From the NCBI RefSeq assembly GCF_001308195.1, contig NZ_JXDF01000017.1:62001-126000 (forward strand): 64,000 bases of DNA. The letters run 5' to 3'. Below, in pieces: positions 47,224-56,221 of this stretch. Source of the DNA: Apilactobacillus kunkeei (GTDB lineage: Bacteria > Bacillota > Bacilli > Lactobacillales > Lactobacillaceae). The translations under genes were made by a program, and so were the position numbers. The notes beneath the pieces were generated by a model. That model saw only the letters and a program-made list of their open reading frames with translations. It had not been told where the DNA came from and did no database searches. The first letter of the stretch is position 1. The number at the start of each line of letters is the position of its first letter.

Positions 47224-48417
47224 TTAATCGATTCTTTCACTAATGATATCAATCAATTCATTAGCAATTTTATCCTTACTTTCTACATCGCTTTTCTTAA
47301 ATACCCCGTTTTCATCGATAAATGAAACTTGGTTATTATCACTGTTAAATCCGATTGCCTTGTTGCTAACATCATTAGCTAACAATAAGTCTAATTTTTT
47401 CTTGGCTAGTTTTTGTTTGGCGTTATCCAATAGGTTTTGAGTTTCTGCAGCAAAACCTACGACAAATTGATCATCCTTTATCTTTGATAATTCCTTTAAA
47501 ATATCAGGTGTTTTTACCAAATGGATGTCTAATTCATCACCATTTTTCTTGATTTTTTGTTCTGAATATTTGGCTGGTGTGTAGTCAGAAACAGCTGCAG
47601 CCATTACTAAAACATCAGCATCATTGAAGTTATCCTCAATCGCACTCTTCATTTCACTGGCTGAACTAACATTGATAACGTTCACATTACCGTTGATATG
47701 TTGAGTTTCTGAAGATGAAATTAAAGTCACATCGGCGCCAGCATTCATGGCCGCTCTGGCAATCGCATATCCCATCTTACCTGATGAATTATTACTAATG
47801 TATCTAACCGGATCAATGGCTTCTCTTGTTCCACCAGCTGTGACAATCATCTTCTTACCAGCTAATCGATTATCTTGTTCAACCATTAATTCTAGTCTTT
47901 CGATAATCTCTTCTGGTTCAATCATTCTACCCTTGGCTTCGTATCCTTCAGCTAAGAATCCTGAAGTTGGATAGATAATTTTACAACCATCAGCCTCGAT
48001 TCGTTGAATATTTCTTTGGGTTGCAGGATTATCCCACATATTATTGTTCATTGCTGGAACAATCACTTTTGTAGAAGGTGTTGCAAGCAGTGTCGTAGTA
48101 ACTGCTTCGTCACCAATCCCATTAGCCAACTTGGCAATAGTGTTTGCTGTGGCTGGGGCAACAATTGAAATATCAGCCCATGTTGCAATATCAATATGAG
48201 TGATTTCATTAGCATCCTTTTCGTCAAAAGTATCAGTGAAAACAAAGTTTTTAGTCAATGTTTGAAAAGCCAATGGTGTAACGAATTGTTGTGCACCACC
48301 GCTCATAACGACTCTGACATCGTTTCCATTTTTAACTAATAATCGCGCTAAGGTTAATGACTTATATGCGGCAATACTTCCGGTAACATATAGTGCTATT
48401 TTTTTATTATTCACCAA
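47224..48417 (-). CDS. coaBC: Bifunctional phosphopantothenoylcysteine decarboxylase/synthetase CoaBC
   Basis: Two consecutive steps of coenzyme A synthesis. The 397-residue protein has an N-terminal flavin decarboxylase domain (CoaC, 1-185) with GSIAAYK, the His74 motif HIDIATWAD, and PAMNNNMW (Asn124), and a C-terminal synthetase domain (CoaB, about 190-397) with VTAGGTREAIDPVRYISN and the VGFAAET motif. At the loop where CoaC enzymes normally carry Cys in ACG it reads LAEGYEAKGRM, with Glu157. The start is TTG at 48417 or GTG at 48414; the latter has eight bases from GGGAGG. A terminator separates it from rpoZ. Confidence 0.93.
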   Translation of the reverse strand: MVNNKKIALYVTGSIAAYKSLTLARLLVKNGNDVRVVMSGGAQQFVTPLAFQTLTKNFVFTDTFDEKDANEITHIDIATWADISIVAPATANTIAKLANGIGDEAVTTTLLATPSTKVIVPAMNNNMWDNPATQRNIQRIEADGCKIIYPTSGFLAEGYEAKGRMIEPEEIIERLELMVEQDNRLAGKKMIVTAGGTREAIDPVRYISNNSSGKMGYAIARAAMNAGADVTLISSSETQHINGNVNVINVSSASEMKSAIEDNFNDADVLVMAAAVSDYTPAKYSEQKIKKNGDELDIHLVKTPDILKELSKIKDDQFVVGFAAETQNLLDNAKQKLAKKKLDLLLANDVSNKAIGFNSDNNQVSFIDENGVFKKSDVESKDKIANELIDIISERID

Positions 48418-48473
48418 TCAAACCTCCCATATCTTAAGAACTTATTACCTATATTGTATCAAAAAATCAAAAT

Positions 48474-48502
48474 AAAAACCCTTGCATTGCTGCAAAGGGT
48501 TA
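48474..48502 (-). terminator. Terminator between rpoZ and coaBC
   Basis: Stem AACCCTTTGCA/TGCAAGGGTT with one bulged base (48477-48486 with 48491-48501), four-base loop and a U-rich tail in the minus RNA. Confidence 0.75.
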
Positions 48503-48511
48503 ATTTATTTA

Positions 48512-48715
48512 TTATTTGTTATCTCTAGTTAGTTCAACCTTGCCGGCAACGATTTCTTCAAAAGCCTTACCAACAGATTTTCTAGATTTGTATGAGTCTA
48601 ATAATAATGGTGATCCAGCATCAATATCATGAGCTCTCTTACTTGCTAGCATGATTAATGAGTATCTTGAATCAACTCTTTCAAGTAGTTTGTCAACAGA
48701 TGGATATAATAGCAT
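48512..48715 (-). CDS. rpoZ: RNA polymerase omega subunit
   Basis: Small subunit that helps fold and hold beta-prime. The 67-residue protein shows the [15 protein letters not shown] segment, characteristic of omega, followed by a basic [12 protein letters not shown] helix. Its ATG overlaps the gmk stop codon by one base (TAATG), so translation is coupled, the common gmk-rpoZ arrangement. Confidence 0.94.
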   Translation of the reverse strand: MLLYPSVDKLLERVDSRYSLIMLASKRAHDIDAGSPLLLDSYKSRKSVGKAFEEIVAGKVELTRDNK

Positions 48716-49332
48716 TAGTCTTCTTCTCCTAACATTGATAGATAATCCGGCATTACGCGGTTAACTTTTAGTCTTTCGCTGTTAACGATAGTCTTAATTC
48801 TATCTACAGCATTTTCAACTTTGTCGTTTAATACAGCATAGTCATAATTTCTCATCATCTTGATTTCAGAAACGGCTGTCTTGATACGCTTATCGATAAC
48901 GTCCATGTCATCAGTTCCACGACCAATTAAACGATTCTTTAGCACAACTAAATCAGGTGGGGTTAGAAATACAAATACTGCTTCTGGGCAATTAGCTCTA
49001 ACCTGCATTGCACCATTAACTTCGATTTCTAAGAATACGTCATGACCTTCATCCAAAGTCTTATTAACATAGTTCAATGGAGTTCCATAGTAATTGTCAA
49101 CGTACTTTGCATATTCTAGCATTTCACCATTTTTGATATGGTCTTCGAATTCTTCTTTACTAACAAAGAAATAGTCTTTACCGTTTACTTCACCTTCACG
49201 AGGACTTCTAGTAGTCATTGAAATTGAGTACTTGAAATCAACGTCTGGTTCGTTAAACAATGCTTTTCTAACAGTACCTTTACCAACACCAGAAGGTCCT
49301 GAAAGAACAATTAGCATTCCTCTTTTTGCCAT
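48715..49332 (-). CDS. gmk: Guanylate kinase
   Basis: Phosphorylates GMP to GDP; in Firmicutes it is also inhibited by (p)ppGpp. The 205-residue protein has the P-loop [12 protein letters not shown], the GMP site [20 protein letters not shown] and [11 protein letters not shown] use the ATG at 49332, seven bases after GAGGGG; a TTG 15 bases upstream in frame has no ribosome site. A promoter precedes it at 49365-49393. Confidence 0.96.
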   Translation of the reverse strand: MAKRGMLIVLSGPSGVGKGTVRKALFNEPDVDFKYSISMTTRSPREGEVNGKDYFFVSKEEFEDHIKNGEMLEYAKYVDNYYGTPLNYVNKTLDEGHDVFLEIEVNGAMQVRANCPEAVFVFLTPPDLVVLKNRLIGRGTDDMDVIDKRIKTAVSEIKMMRNYDYAVLNDKVENAVDRIKTIVNSERLKVNRVMPDYLSMLGEED

Positions 49333-49364
49333 TTTAAAACCCCTCAAAATTTTATAATACTACC

Positions 49365-49393
49365 ATTATGGCCTATTTTACTGATTTTTTCAA
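49365..49393 (-). promoter_or_regulatory. Promoter of gmk-rpoZ
   Basis: Minus-strand TTGAAA (49388-49393), 17-base spacer, CATAAT (49365-49370), placed in the 63-base gap after recN. Confidence 0.6.
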
Positions 49394-49395
49394 AT

Positions 49396-51087
49396 TTATT
49401 TTTTGGTTTCATCAGCTAACTTTAATAATTCGTTAGCGTGTTGAAGTGTTAAATCAGTGACCGTTGTACCAGATAACATTCTAGCAAGTTCATCAACACG
49501 TTTTTGAACTGATAACTTGATGATACTTGTCTTGGTACGATTCTTATCAATCTTCTTTTCAATAAAGTAATGATGATCAGACATTGCAGCAACCTGTGGT
49601 AAATGCGTAATACATAGAACCTGAGATTTTTGCGCAATCTTGCTGATTTTTTCGGCGATTGCTTGAGCAACTCTACCGGAAACACCAGTATCTACTTCGT
49701 CGAAGATGATTGAAGTAACACCTTGCATATTAGTGAATAAAGTCTTTAATGCCAACATAATTCTAGATAGTTCACCACCGGAAGCAATCTTTGATAGTGG
49801 CAACATTGCTTCACCTGGATTGGTTCTCATATAGAATTCAACACGTTCTGTTCCGTATCTGTGAAATTCACCGATTGGTAACTTTTCAAAGTTAACTTTG
49901 AATTCGGTCTTAGCCATGTATAAATCAGATAGTTGATCATGCACTGCTTCTTCAAGCTTGGTTGCGACAGCGTGACGCTCTGTGTTCAATTCATCAGCTA
50001 AATCACTCAACTTGTTTACGGTTGATTCATATTGTTCATTTAAATCTTCACCAGTAGTTTGGTCGGCTTGCATGGTTGAAAGTTCCTTAACCACATTATC
50101 GTAATGCTTTAGGATTTGTTCAATTGAATCACCATACTTACGTTTTAAACCGTAGATGACATTCAATCTTTCTTCGATTTCTTCTAAATGACCTTGGTCG
50201 AATTCTTGTAAGTCCATTTGATCAGAAATGTTGTCAGAAGCATCTTGTAGTAAGTAAAAAGCATTCTTGATGTTGTCAGAAATTTCTCTAAATTGAGGGT
50301 CAACTTCTTCAATTGATTCCATTGAATTCTTGGCTTCACCAATTACATCTAAAGGATTGAATGTTTCATCACCGTTAATGGCACTAAAACTCATGTTTAA
50401 GGCATCAACAATTTTTTGATAGTTAAGCAAATGGTCTCTTTGGCTAACTAGTTCTTCTTCTTCGCCAACTTCTAGATGAGCATTGCTAATTTCATTTTCC
50501 TGAAATTCCAACATATCAAGACGTTGTGACCATTCTTTTTCATTACCACGTTTTTCTTTGATTGATGCTTTCAATTGTTGGTAGTGATCAAAAGTTTCTT
50601 GGTACTTAGTTAAAGTATCGCCAATTTGTTTATGACCAAATTCATCAAGTAAATGAACGTGTCTTTCTGGTTGCATTAATTCTTGATGTTCATTTTGACC
50701 ATGGATGTCAACGATTGTCTCACCAATTTTCTTTAGCATTGTGGTATTAACAAGCATCCCATTGACACGACAAATATTACGACCATTTCTATAGATTTCT
50801 CTTTGTAAAATGACGCTATTATCGCTATGATCAATTCCCATGTCATCTAACACTTTATAGGTTAGACCATCTTCAGGGAACACAAATAAACCTTGAATTA
50901 ATAACTTGTTACTACCAGTTCTAATAAAGTTTTGTGAACCTCTGCCACCAGCTAATAGGCCAACGGCATCGATAATAATTGACTTACCAGCACCAGTTTC
51001 ACCAGTTAAAACAGTCATTCCATTGGAAAAATCAATTTCCAAATGGTCGATAATCGCAAAATCGCTAATTGATAGGTTTTCAAGCAA
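49396..51087 (-). CDS. recN: DNA repair protein RecN
   Basis: SMC-like ATPase of double-strand break repair. The 563-residue protein has an N-terminal head with GETGAGKSIIIDAVGLL, a two-armed coiled coil (about 150-370) and the C-terminal head with LPLSKIASGGELSRIMLALK and IIFDEVDTGVSGRVA. Start is TTG at 51087 with GAGGGAG eight bases upstream. It follows tlyA by 18 bases; the arginine repressor gene argR/ahrC that usually lies between tlyA and recN is absent. Confidence 0.96.
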   Translation of the reverse strand: MLENLSISDFAIIDHLEIDFSNGMTVLTGETGAGKSIIIDAVGLLAGGRGSQNFIRTGSNKLLIQGLFVFPEDGLTYKVLDDMGIDHSDNSVILQREIYRNGRNICRVNGMLVNTTMLKKIGETIVDIHGQNEHQELMQPERHVHLLDEFGHKQIGDTLTKYQETFDHYQQLKASIKEKRGNEKEWSQRLDMLEFQENEISNAHLEVGEEEELVSQRDHLLNYQKIVDALNMSFSAINGDETFNPLDVIGEAKNSMESIEEVDPQFREISDNIKNAFYLLQDASDNISDQMDLQEFDQGHLEEIEERLNVIYGLKRKYGDSIEQILKHYDNVVKELSTMQADQTTGEDLNEQYESTVNKLSDLADELNTERHAVATKLEEAVHDQLSDLYMAKTEFKVNFEKLPIGEFHRYGTERVEFYMRTNPGEAMLPLSKIASGGELSRIMLALKTLFTNMQGVTSIIFDEVDTGVSGRVAQAIAEKISKIAQKSQVLCITHLPQVAAMSDHHYFIEKKIDKNRTKTSIIKLSVQKRVDELARMLSGTTVTDLTLQHANELLKLADETKK

Positions 51088-51105
51088 TCAAAAGACTCCC
51101 TCTCA

Positions 51106-51912
51106 TTACTTTAGTTCGTCAGCTCGTTTGATAGTATCTTCAATCGAAATATCTGGATTAATTGAAGGATTATCAACAGACTTTAAGTCTACTAAGAATT
51201 CAATGTTTCCTTCGCCACCCTTGATTGGTGAGAAGTCTAATCCTTCAACTGAGTAACCAGCGCTAACGGCAAATTTTATAATATCTTCCAAAACTTCGGC
51301 ATGAACAGCGTGATCTCTAACGATACCGTGTTTACCGATTTTATCTCTTCCGGCTTCAAATTGTGGCTTAATTAACGCCGCAACGTGGCCATTTTTTACA
51401 AGAATATCTTTTAGTGGTGGCAAAATCAAGTGAAGTGAAATGAAAGAAACGTCAATTGAAGCAAATTCTGGTTGACCTTCTGTAAAATCATCTAGCTTTG
51501 AGTATCTAAAGTTGGTGTGTTCCATCACAACAACTCGTGGATCTTCACGAAGCTTCCATACTAGTTGGTTACTACCAACATCCAAAGCGTAACTTTTTTT
51601 AGCACCATTTTGTAACATCACATCAGTAAATCCACCAGTGGATGATCCGATATCTAAAACAGTCTTATCTTTAACATCAAGATTAAATACCTTCAAGGCT
51701 TTTTCAAGCTTTAGACCACCTCGACTAACGTATGGCATTGGTTTTCCTTTTAAATGCAACTTTGTGTCTTCAGGAATCTTAACACCTGGTTTATCCAAAC
51801 GTTCTTCGTTTTTACCTAAAACTTCTCCGGCCATTACGGCTCTCTTGGCTTTTTCTCTTGTATCAAAAATACCCTGTTGAACAAGTAGCACGTCTACTCT
51901 TTCTTTTTTCAT
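51106..51912 (-). CDS. tlyA: TlyA-family rRNA 2'-O-methyltransferase
   Basis: The 268-residue protein has an N-terminal S4 RNA-binding domain (RVDVLLVQQGIFDTREKAKRAVMAG) and an FtsJ-type methyltransferase domain with DIGSSTGGFTDVMLQNGA, VSFISLHLILPP and the C-terminal GGEGNIEFL motif. TlyA methylates rRNA riboses (C1409/C1920 in mycobacteria) and makes them sensitive to capreomycin; the Firmicute homologue YqxC is less studied. Sits between ispA and recN as in Bacillus. Confidence 0.92.
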   Translation of the reverse strand: MKKERVDVLLVQQGIFDTREKAKRAVMAGEVLGKNEERLDKPGVKIPEDTKLHLKGKPMPYVSRGGLKLEKALKVFNLDVKDKTVLDIGSSTGGFTDVMLQNGAKKSYALDVGSNQLVWKLREDPRVVVMEHTNFRYSKLDDFTEGQPEFASIDVSFISLHLILPPLKDILVKNGHVAALIKPQFEAGRDKIGKHGIVRDHAVHAEVLEDIIKFAVSAGYSVEGLDFSPIKGGEGNIEFLVDLKSVDNPSINPDISIEDTIKRADELK

Positions 51913-51923
51913 GCGAACTACTC

Positions 51924-52817
51924 CTATTTTTCTATTTTAAAGTAATCTAAAAATGATGATAACAATTTTGTATCGACATCATTTTCATCTTTTAATTCGT
52001 CTAAAATTTGACGGCTATGGCTAATTGTGTCTTCTAAGTAAGAATATGCCTTATCTAATCCTAAATGATTAGTATAAGTGTTTTTGACGCCATCTTGGTG
52101 CACTGGTTTTCCTAGTTCTTCTTGACTGGAGACAACATCTAAGATGTCATCGTAAATTTGAAAGGCCAAACCATAGTCGGCACCAAACTGATCTAACTTA
52201 TCAATCACATCATGATTAGCATTTGCCAAAATACCACCAGAAATCATGGCATATCTAATCAATGCACCAGTTTTTCCTTCGTGTAATTTCTTAATTTCAT
52301 GCAAGGAAAGCTGTTTGTTTTCATTCAAAATATCCATTGATTGACCGGCAACCATCCCTGATGGGCCAGCAAATTTAGATAGATAATAAACTAATTGAGC
52401 CTTTTTATGCTCATCTAGGTCATTATCGGTTAACCATTGAAAGGCTAATGTTAATAATCCGTCACCGGCTAATGTGGCTAAACCGGCACCATAAATAACA
52501 TGATTAGTCTTCTTACCACGTCTTAAATCATCATCATCCATAGCGGGCAAGTCATCATGGATTAATGAATAAGTGTGTAGTAATTCAAGTGCACTAATCG
52601 CCTTTAAATCATCGTCTGTCATTTCGTGATTTAAAGTATTTAATGTCGCAATGCTCATTAGTGGTCTTAGTCTTTTTCCACCGGCCATCAATGAATATCT
52701 CATTGAATCAGCAAGTTGATCATTGCTAACATCTTTTTTTACTTGATTAGCTAGTTGACTTTCAATTTGTGGTTTATATTCATCAATAAAATCAGATAAA
52801 ACTACAGATTGACTCAT
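51924..52817 (-). CDS. ispA: Polyprenyl (farnesyl/geranyl) diphosphate synthase
   Basis: Condenses IPP and DMAPP into farnesyl diphosphate, the precursor for undecaprenyl diphosphate. The 297-residue all-helical protein has the first Asp-rich motif in IHDDLPAMDDDDLRRGK and the second in FQIYDDILDV, plus GGKRLRP. Its substrates come from the mevalonate operon at 6768-10813; accordingly the DXP synthase gene dxs, next to ispA in Bacillus, is absent. Its ATG overlaps the xseB stop by one base. Confidence 0.95.
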   Translation of the reverse strand: MSQSVVLSDFIDEYKPQIESQLANQVKKDVSNDQLADSMRYSLMAGGKRLRPLMSIATLNTLNHEMTDDDLKAISALELLHTYSLIHDDLPAMDDDDLRRGKKTNHVIYGAGLATLAGDGLLTLAFQWLTDNDLDEHKKAQLVYYLSKFAGPSGMVAGQSMDILNENKQLSLHEIKKLHEGKTGALIRYAMISGGILANANHDVIDKLDQFGADYGLAFQIYDDILDVVSSQEELGKPVHQDGVKNTYTNHLGLDKAYSYLEDTISHSRQILDELKDENDVDTKLLSSFLDYFKIEK

Positions 52818-53047
52818 TACTTATCTTCACTTTCTTTTTCGAACGCAACTTCAGAATCATCATCTGTCATTTCTTTAGCTAATGTCTTTTCAGCATTCTT
52901 CAAAGTACTTTGTAGTTCGCCACTTAGCTTAACACCTTTTTGGAATTCACTTAGTGCCTTTTCCAAAGGAATGTCACCTTGTTCTAATTCGGAAACGATT
53001 TGTTCTAGTTTGTTCATGTTATCTTCAAAACTTGCTTTTTCAGCCAT
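52817..53047 (-). CDS. xseB: Exodeoxyribonuclease VII small subunit
   Basis: Partner of XseA in degrading single-stranded DNA to short oligonucleotides. The 76-residue protein is acidic and helical with FEDNMNKLEQIVSELEQGDIPLEKALSEFQKGV, the family signature. It overlaps both neighbours by a single base (TAATG at each junction), giving translational coupling from xseA to ispA. Confidence 0.94.
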   Translation of the reverse strand: MAEKASFEDNMNKLEQIVSELEQGDIPLEKALSEFQKGVKLSGELQSTLKNAEKTLAKEMTDDDSEVAFEKESEDK

Positions 53048-54387
53048 TATTTACTCTCCTTTTTGACTTCGTTAACAGTTGCTTTCGCATATCCATCAAT
53101 TAATTTTAGTTCAATATCATCATTTTGCTTAATGTCGTCAACTTTCTTTACGACCTTGCCTTCGCTGTTAGTTGTAAAACTAAATCCACGAGACATAACT
53201 TTTAATGGGCTTAGATGATCTAACGCATCAACTCTTTGTGTTAGTTGATTTTGTTTATTTTGAATCAACAACATAATGTTTCTCTTTAATTGGTCATCTT
53301 TTACCTGTAAAACTTGTTGTTGTTCTTTGATTAAGTTCTTTGGTGAATTGATTTTTAGATTATATACTAAGTCATTTAGCTTTCTATCGGACTGGTTGAT
53401 TGTTTCCTTTAGGGCGTTCATCAATCTTTCGTTTAGCATGTCAATCTTTTGGACGTATGAATCATACAAGCGTTCAGGTTGCTTGAAAATGTATGATTGT
53501 TGGATTTTAGCTAAACGTTGTTGTAATTGATTTAATTTGTTTCTAAAAGCATTAAAAATTCGTACTTGGTCATTTTTAATATCAGTCATGACATCAGTCA
53601 ATACTGGTACCGCTAGTTCGGCAGCGGCAGTTGGTGTCGCTGCTCTTACATCCGCTACTAAATCAGCAATTGTTGTGTCGGTTTCGTGTCCCACTGAAGA
53701 AATCACTGGAATCTTACTATCAAAAATTGCTCTGGCAACGATTTCTTCGTTAAATGGCCAAAGGTCTTCAATCGAACCTCCACCACGTCCGATAATTAAT
53801 GTGTCAAAATCACCGCGTTCATTAACACGGTTAATTTGTCTAACAATATCACCAGCTGCTGCATCACCTTGCACGACGGCAGGATATAAAACGATTTGAG
53901 CAATTGGATATCTTCTTCTAGTGGTTGTAATAATATCTCTAATAACAGCTCCACTAGGTGAAGTAACTACCGCAATTCTCTTTGGATACTTTTCCAAGGC
54001 CTTTTTAGGAGCATTGAATAATCCTTCAGCAGATAGTTTTTTCTTTAATTGTTCATAAGCTTGATACAAGGCACCAACACCATCTGGTTCCATGTGATCA
54101 ATATAAATTTGGTAGTTACCGGTTGCTTCATAGACTGAAATTCTACCAGTAACTAATACTTTCATTCCTTCTTCGGGTTTAAACTTAACCTTATCGAAAG
54201 CGGATTTAAACATGATAGCGCTAATCTTGGCGTTATCATCTTTCAAGCTAAAGTATTGATGTGCCGGTCTCAATCTAAAGTTAGAAATTTCACCAGTTAA
54301 ATAAACCTTATCTAAATAAGGATCACGATCAAACTTTTTCTTAATATAGCTTGTTAAATCGCTAACACTTAGGTAATCATTACCCAT
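53047..54387 (-). CDS. xseA: Exodeoxyribonuclease VII large subunit
   Basis: Catalytic subunit of ExoVII. The 446-residue protein has an N-terminal OB fold (SVSDLTSYIKKKFDRDP, then LTGEISNFR), the catalytic domain with VTSPSGAVIRDI, DTLIIGRGGGSIEDLWPFN and SSVGHETDTTIADLVAD, then a long coiled coil and a C-terminal strand region. I start it at the ATG at 54387, eight bases after GTGGAG; a GTG at 54396 is the alternative. It overlaps the folD stop codon. Confidence 0.95.
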   Translation of the reverse strand: MGNDYLSVSDLTSYIKKKFDRDPYLDKVYLTGEISNFRLRPAHQYFSLKDDNAKISAIMFKSAFDKVKFKPEEGMKVLVTGRISVYEATGNYQIYIDHMEPDGVGALYQAYEQLKKKLSAEGLFNAPKKALEKYPKRIAVVTSPSGAVIRDIITTTRRRYPIAQIVLYPAVVQGDAAAGDIVRQINRVNERGDFDTLIIGRGGGSIEDLWPFNEEIVARAIFDSKIPVISSVGHETDTTIADLVADVRAATPTAAAELAVPVLTDVMTDIKNDQVRIFNAFRNKLNQLQQRLAKIQQSYIFKQPERLYDSYVQKIDMLNERLMNALKETINQSDRKLNDLVYNLKINSPKNLIKEQQQVLQVKDDQLKRNIMLLIQNKQNQLTQRVDALDHLSPLKVMSRGFSFTTNSEGKVVKKVDDIKQNDDIELKLIDGYAKATVNEVKKESK

Positions 54388-55237
54388 TAATATCACTCCA
54401 CTTTGATAGTTCTACGGTTTGTCTCATCAATGTAGCGATGGTCATTGGACCAACACCACCAGGTACAGGAGTTATGTATGAGGCTTTTTTAGCAATACCA
54501 TCATAATCAACGTCTCCAACTAATTTACCTTCATCATTCACGTTTTGACCAACGTCAATTACAACTACGCCATCTTTTACATCACTTTCTGTTACTGTAT
54601 TAACCTTACCAGTAGCAGATACGATAATATCCGCGTCTAATGTGTATTCTTTAATATTTGCATAATGATTTAACACTGTTACTTCTGCACCAGCATTGAT
54701 TAATAAAGCTGCCATTGGTCTACCAACGATGGTACTTCTACCAATTACAACTGCTTTTTTACCCTTCAAATCAATACCATATTCTTCAAACATAGTCATG
54801 ACACCCTTTGGTGTACATGCCACGGGATAATTACTTTGTTCATTTAAGAATAATTTACCAGAATTAATCACTTGGAATCCATCCACGTCTTTATCTGGGT
54901 TAATTTGACTCATAACGTATTTTTCGTTGATGTGTTTTGGTAGTGGTGATTGAATCAAAATAGCATCAATATCATCGTCATGGTTGTAGTCGTTCAATAT
55001 GTTCAATAATTCGTCTTCAGTGGTTTCTGCAGGAAGAGCCTTAACGATTGACTTAATTCCTAATTGTTGAGCTTTCTTATGCTTGCTTCTCACATAGCGG
55101 TGGCTAGCTTGATCATCGCCGACGATAATCACAGCTAGACAAGGGTTCTTACCTTGTTCGTTTAATTCTGAGACCATATCTGCAGTCTCTTGATTAACTT
55201 TCTTTGCTAAAGATCTTCCATCAATAATATTGCTCAT
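54380..55237 (-). CDS. folD: Bifunctional methylenetetrahydrofolate dehydrogenase/cyclohydrolase FolD
   Basis: Makes 10-formyl-tetrahydrofolate, which Fmt (43821-44777) uses. The 285-residue protein has YVRSKHKKAQQLGI with the catalytic lysine, IQSPLPKHI, PDKDVDGF, VVIGRSTIVGRPMA for the cofactor and PVPGGVGPMTIA. The operon folD-xseA-xseB-ispA-tlyA-recN starts here, after a terminator and a likely extended -10 promoter at 55273-55281. Confidence 0.96.
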   Translation of the reverse strand: MSNIIDGRSLAKKVNQETADMVSELNEQGKNPCLAVIIVGDDQASHRYVRSKHKKAQQLGIKSIVKALPAETTEDELLNILNDYNHDDDIDAILIQSPLPKHINEKYVMSQINPDKDVDGFQVINSGKLFLNEQSNYPVACTPKGVMTMFEEYGIDLKGKKAVVIGRSTIVGRPMAALLINAGAEVTVLNHYANIKEYTLDADIIVSATGKVNTVTESDVKDGVVVIDVGQNVNDEGKLVGDVDYDGIAKKASYITPVPGGVGPMTIATLMRQTVELSKWSDING

Positions 55238-55272
55238 CGTAAAACCTCCAAAGGATTATTTAATTCTCTTTT

Positions 55273-55281
55273 ATTTTAGCA
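55273..55281 (-). promoter_or_regulatory. Possible extended -10 promoter of folD
   Basis: Minus-strand TGCTAAAAT with a poor TTACAT -35 about 18 bases upstream. It lies just after the nusB terminator. Confidence 0.45.
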
Positions 55282-55303
55282 TATAAAAAAATGTTTATGT
55301 AAT

Positions 55304-55330
55304 AAAAAAAGACTCGCTTTTACGCGAATC
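55304..55330 (-). terminator. Terminator after nusB
   Basis: Seven-bp GC-rich stem (55311-55317 with 55324-55330, one G-U), six-base loop and a seven-base U-run in the minus RNA. Confidence 0.8.
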
Positions 55331-55337
55331 ATTTTTC

Positions 55338-55739
55338 TTAAGCAATTGTGTTTGATAAAACTCCATTAACAAATTTTCTCGAGTGATCATCACTGTATTT
55401 CTTTGTTAATTCCAACGCTTCATTGATTGCCACCTTTGTAGGGACATCGTCAACGTATTTAATTTCAAAAAACGCAAGTCTTAGAATTGCAAGGTCTGTC
55501 TTAGCAATTCTGTTAATGGACCAACCGGAAACAAGATATGAGATTATACTATCGTCTAAGCTATCCTTATTTTCGATAACTCCATCTACTAAAGTGTTGT
55601 AGTATGATGGAATTTCTGTTTCTTCATCGGTTCTTGAGATAGCATGAAAAAATAGTTCTTTATCGGTTGTATCATTTGCATTGATAGCAAACAATGTTTG
55701 AAATGCATACTCTCTTATTTTATGTCTAGTAAATTCCAC
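55338..55739 (-). CDS. nusB: Transcription antitermination protein NusB
   Basis: Binds boxA RNA with S10 in rRNA antitermination. The 133-residue helical protein shows RHKIREYAFQTLFAI, WSINRIAKTDLAILRLAFFEI and PTKVAINEALELTKKYSDDHSRKFVNGVL, diagnostic for NusB. The start is GTG at 55739, overlapping the TAG of the upstream Asp23-family gene, so the two are coupled. Confidence 0.95.
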   Translation of the reverse strand: MEFTRHKIREYAFQTLFAINANDTTDKELFFHAISRTDEETEIPSYYNTLVDGVIENKDSLDDSIISYLVSGWSINRIAKTDLAILRLAFFEIKYVDDVPTKVAINEALELTKKYSDDHSRKFVNGVLSNTIA

Positions 55740-56176
55740 TATTTTTCACCCTTATCGCTACTATTGCCGTTTAATAAACTTTTTGAATTAGCTCTTTTAT
55801 CTTGTTTTTCATGAACGACACCTTCTACATGAACATTAACTTCACCTAAATCAAGTTCGGTCATGAATAGAAGTTGTTGTTTTACTTGTTCTTGAATTTC
55901 TAGAGCAACTTTAGGAACAGAAACCCCGTAATTTAGATATACGTAAACATCAACGATTAATTTTTCATCTTTAAAATTAAGTCTAATGCCCTTACCCATT
56001 TCTTTACGACCGAATAGTTCATTAACACTTGTTGCCAATGAGCCACGCATGCGCTTTACGCCCTTTACTTGGACAGAGGCAATACTTGCGATTACTTCCA
56101 ATACGTTTGGTGAGATTTGAATATCCCCAAACTTTGAACTAGCCTTTGGTAAAGAAATATTTGTTTGTTCTGCCAT
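55739..56176 (-). CDS. Asp23/Gls24-family protein YqhY
   Basis: A 145-residue Asp23-domain protein (SPNVLEVIASIASVQVKGV and LNYGVSVPKVALEIQEQVK). In Bacillus YqhY is encoded between efp and nusB and affects acetyl-CoA carboxylase; the gene order efp-yqhY-nusB is the same here. The C-terminus is basic and probably disordered. Overlaps the nusB start by one base. Confidence 0.88.
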   Translation of the reverse strand: MAEQTNISLPKASSKFGDIQISPNVLEVIASIASVQVKGVKRMRGSLATSVNELFGRKEMGKGIRLNFKDEKLIVDVYVYLNYGVSVPKVALEIQEQVKQQLLFMTELDLGEVNVHVEGVVHEKQDKRANSKSLLNGNSSDKGEK

Positions 56177-56221
56177 AAAAATTACCCTCCAATCAAAATA
56201 AAAGCATCAATTATTTATTAA

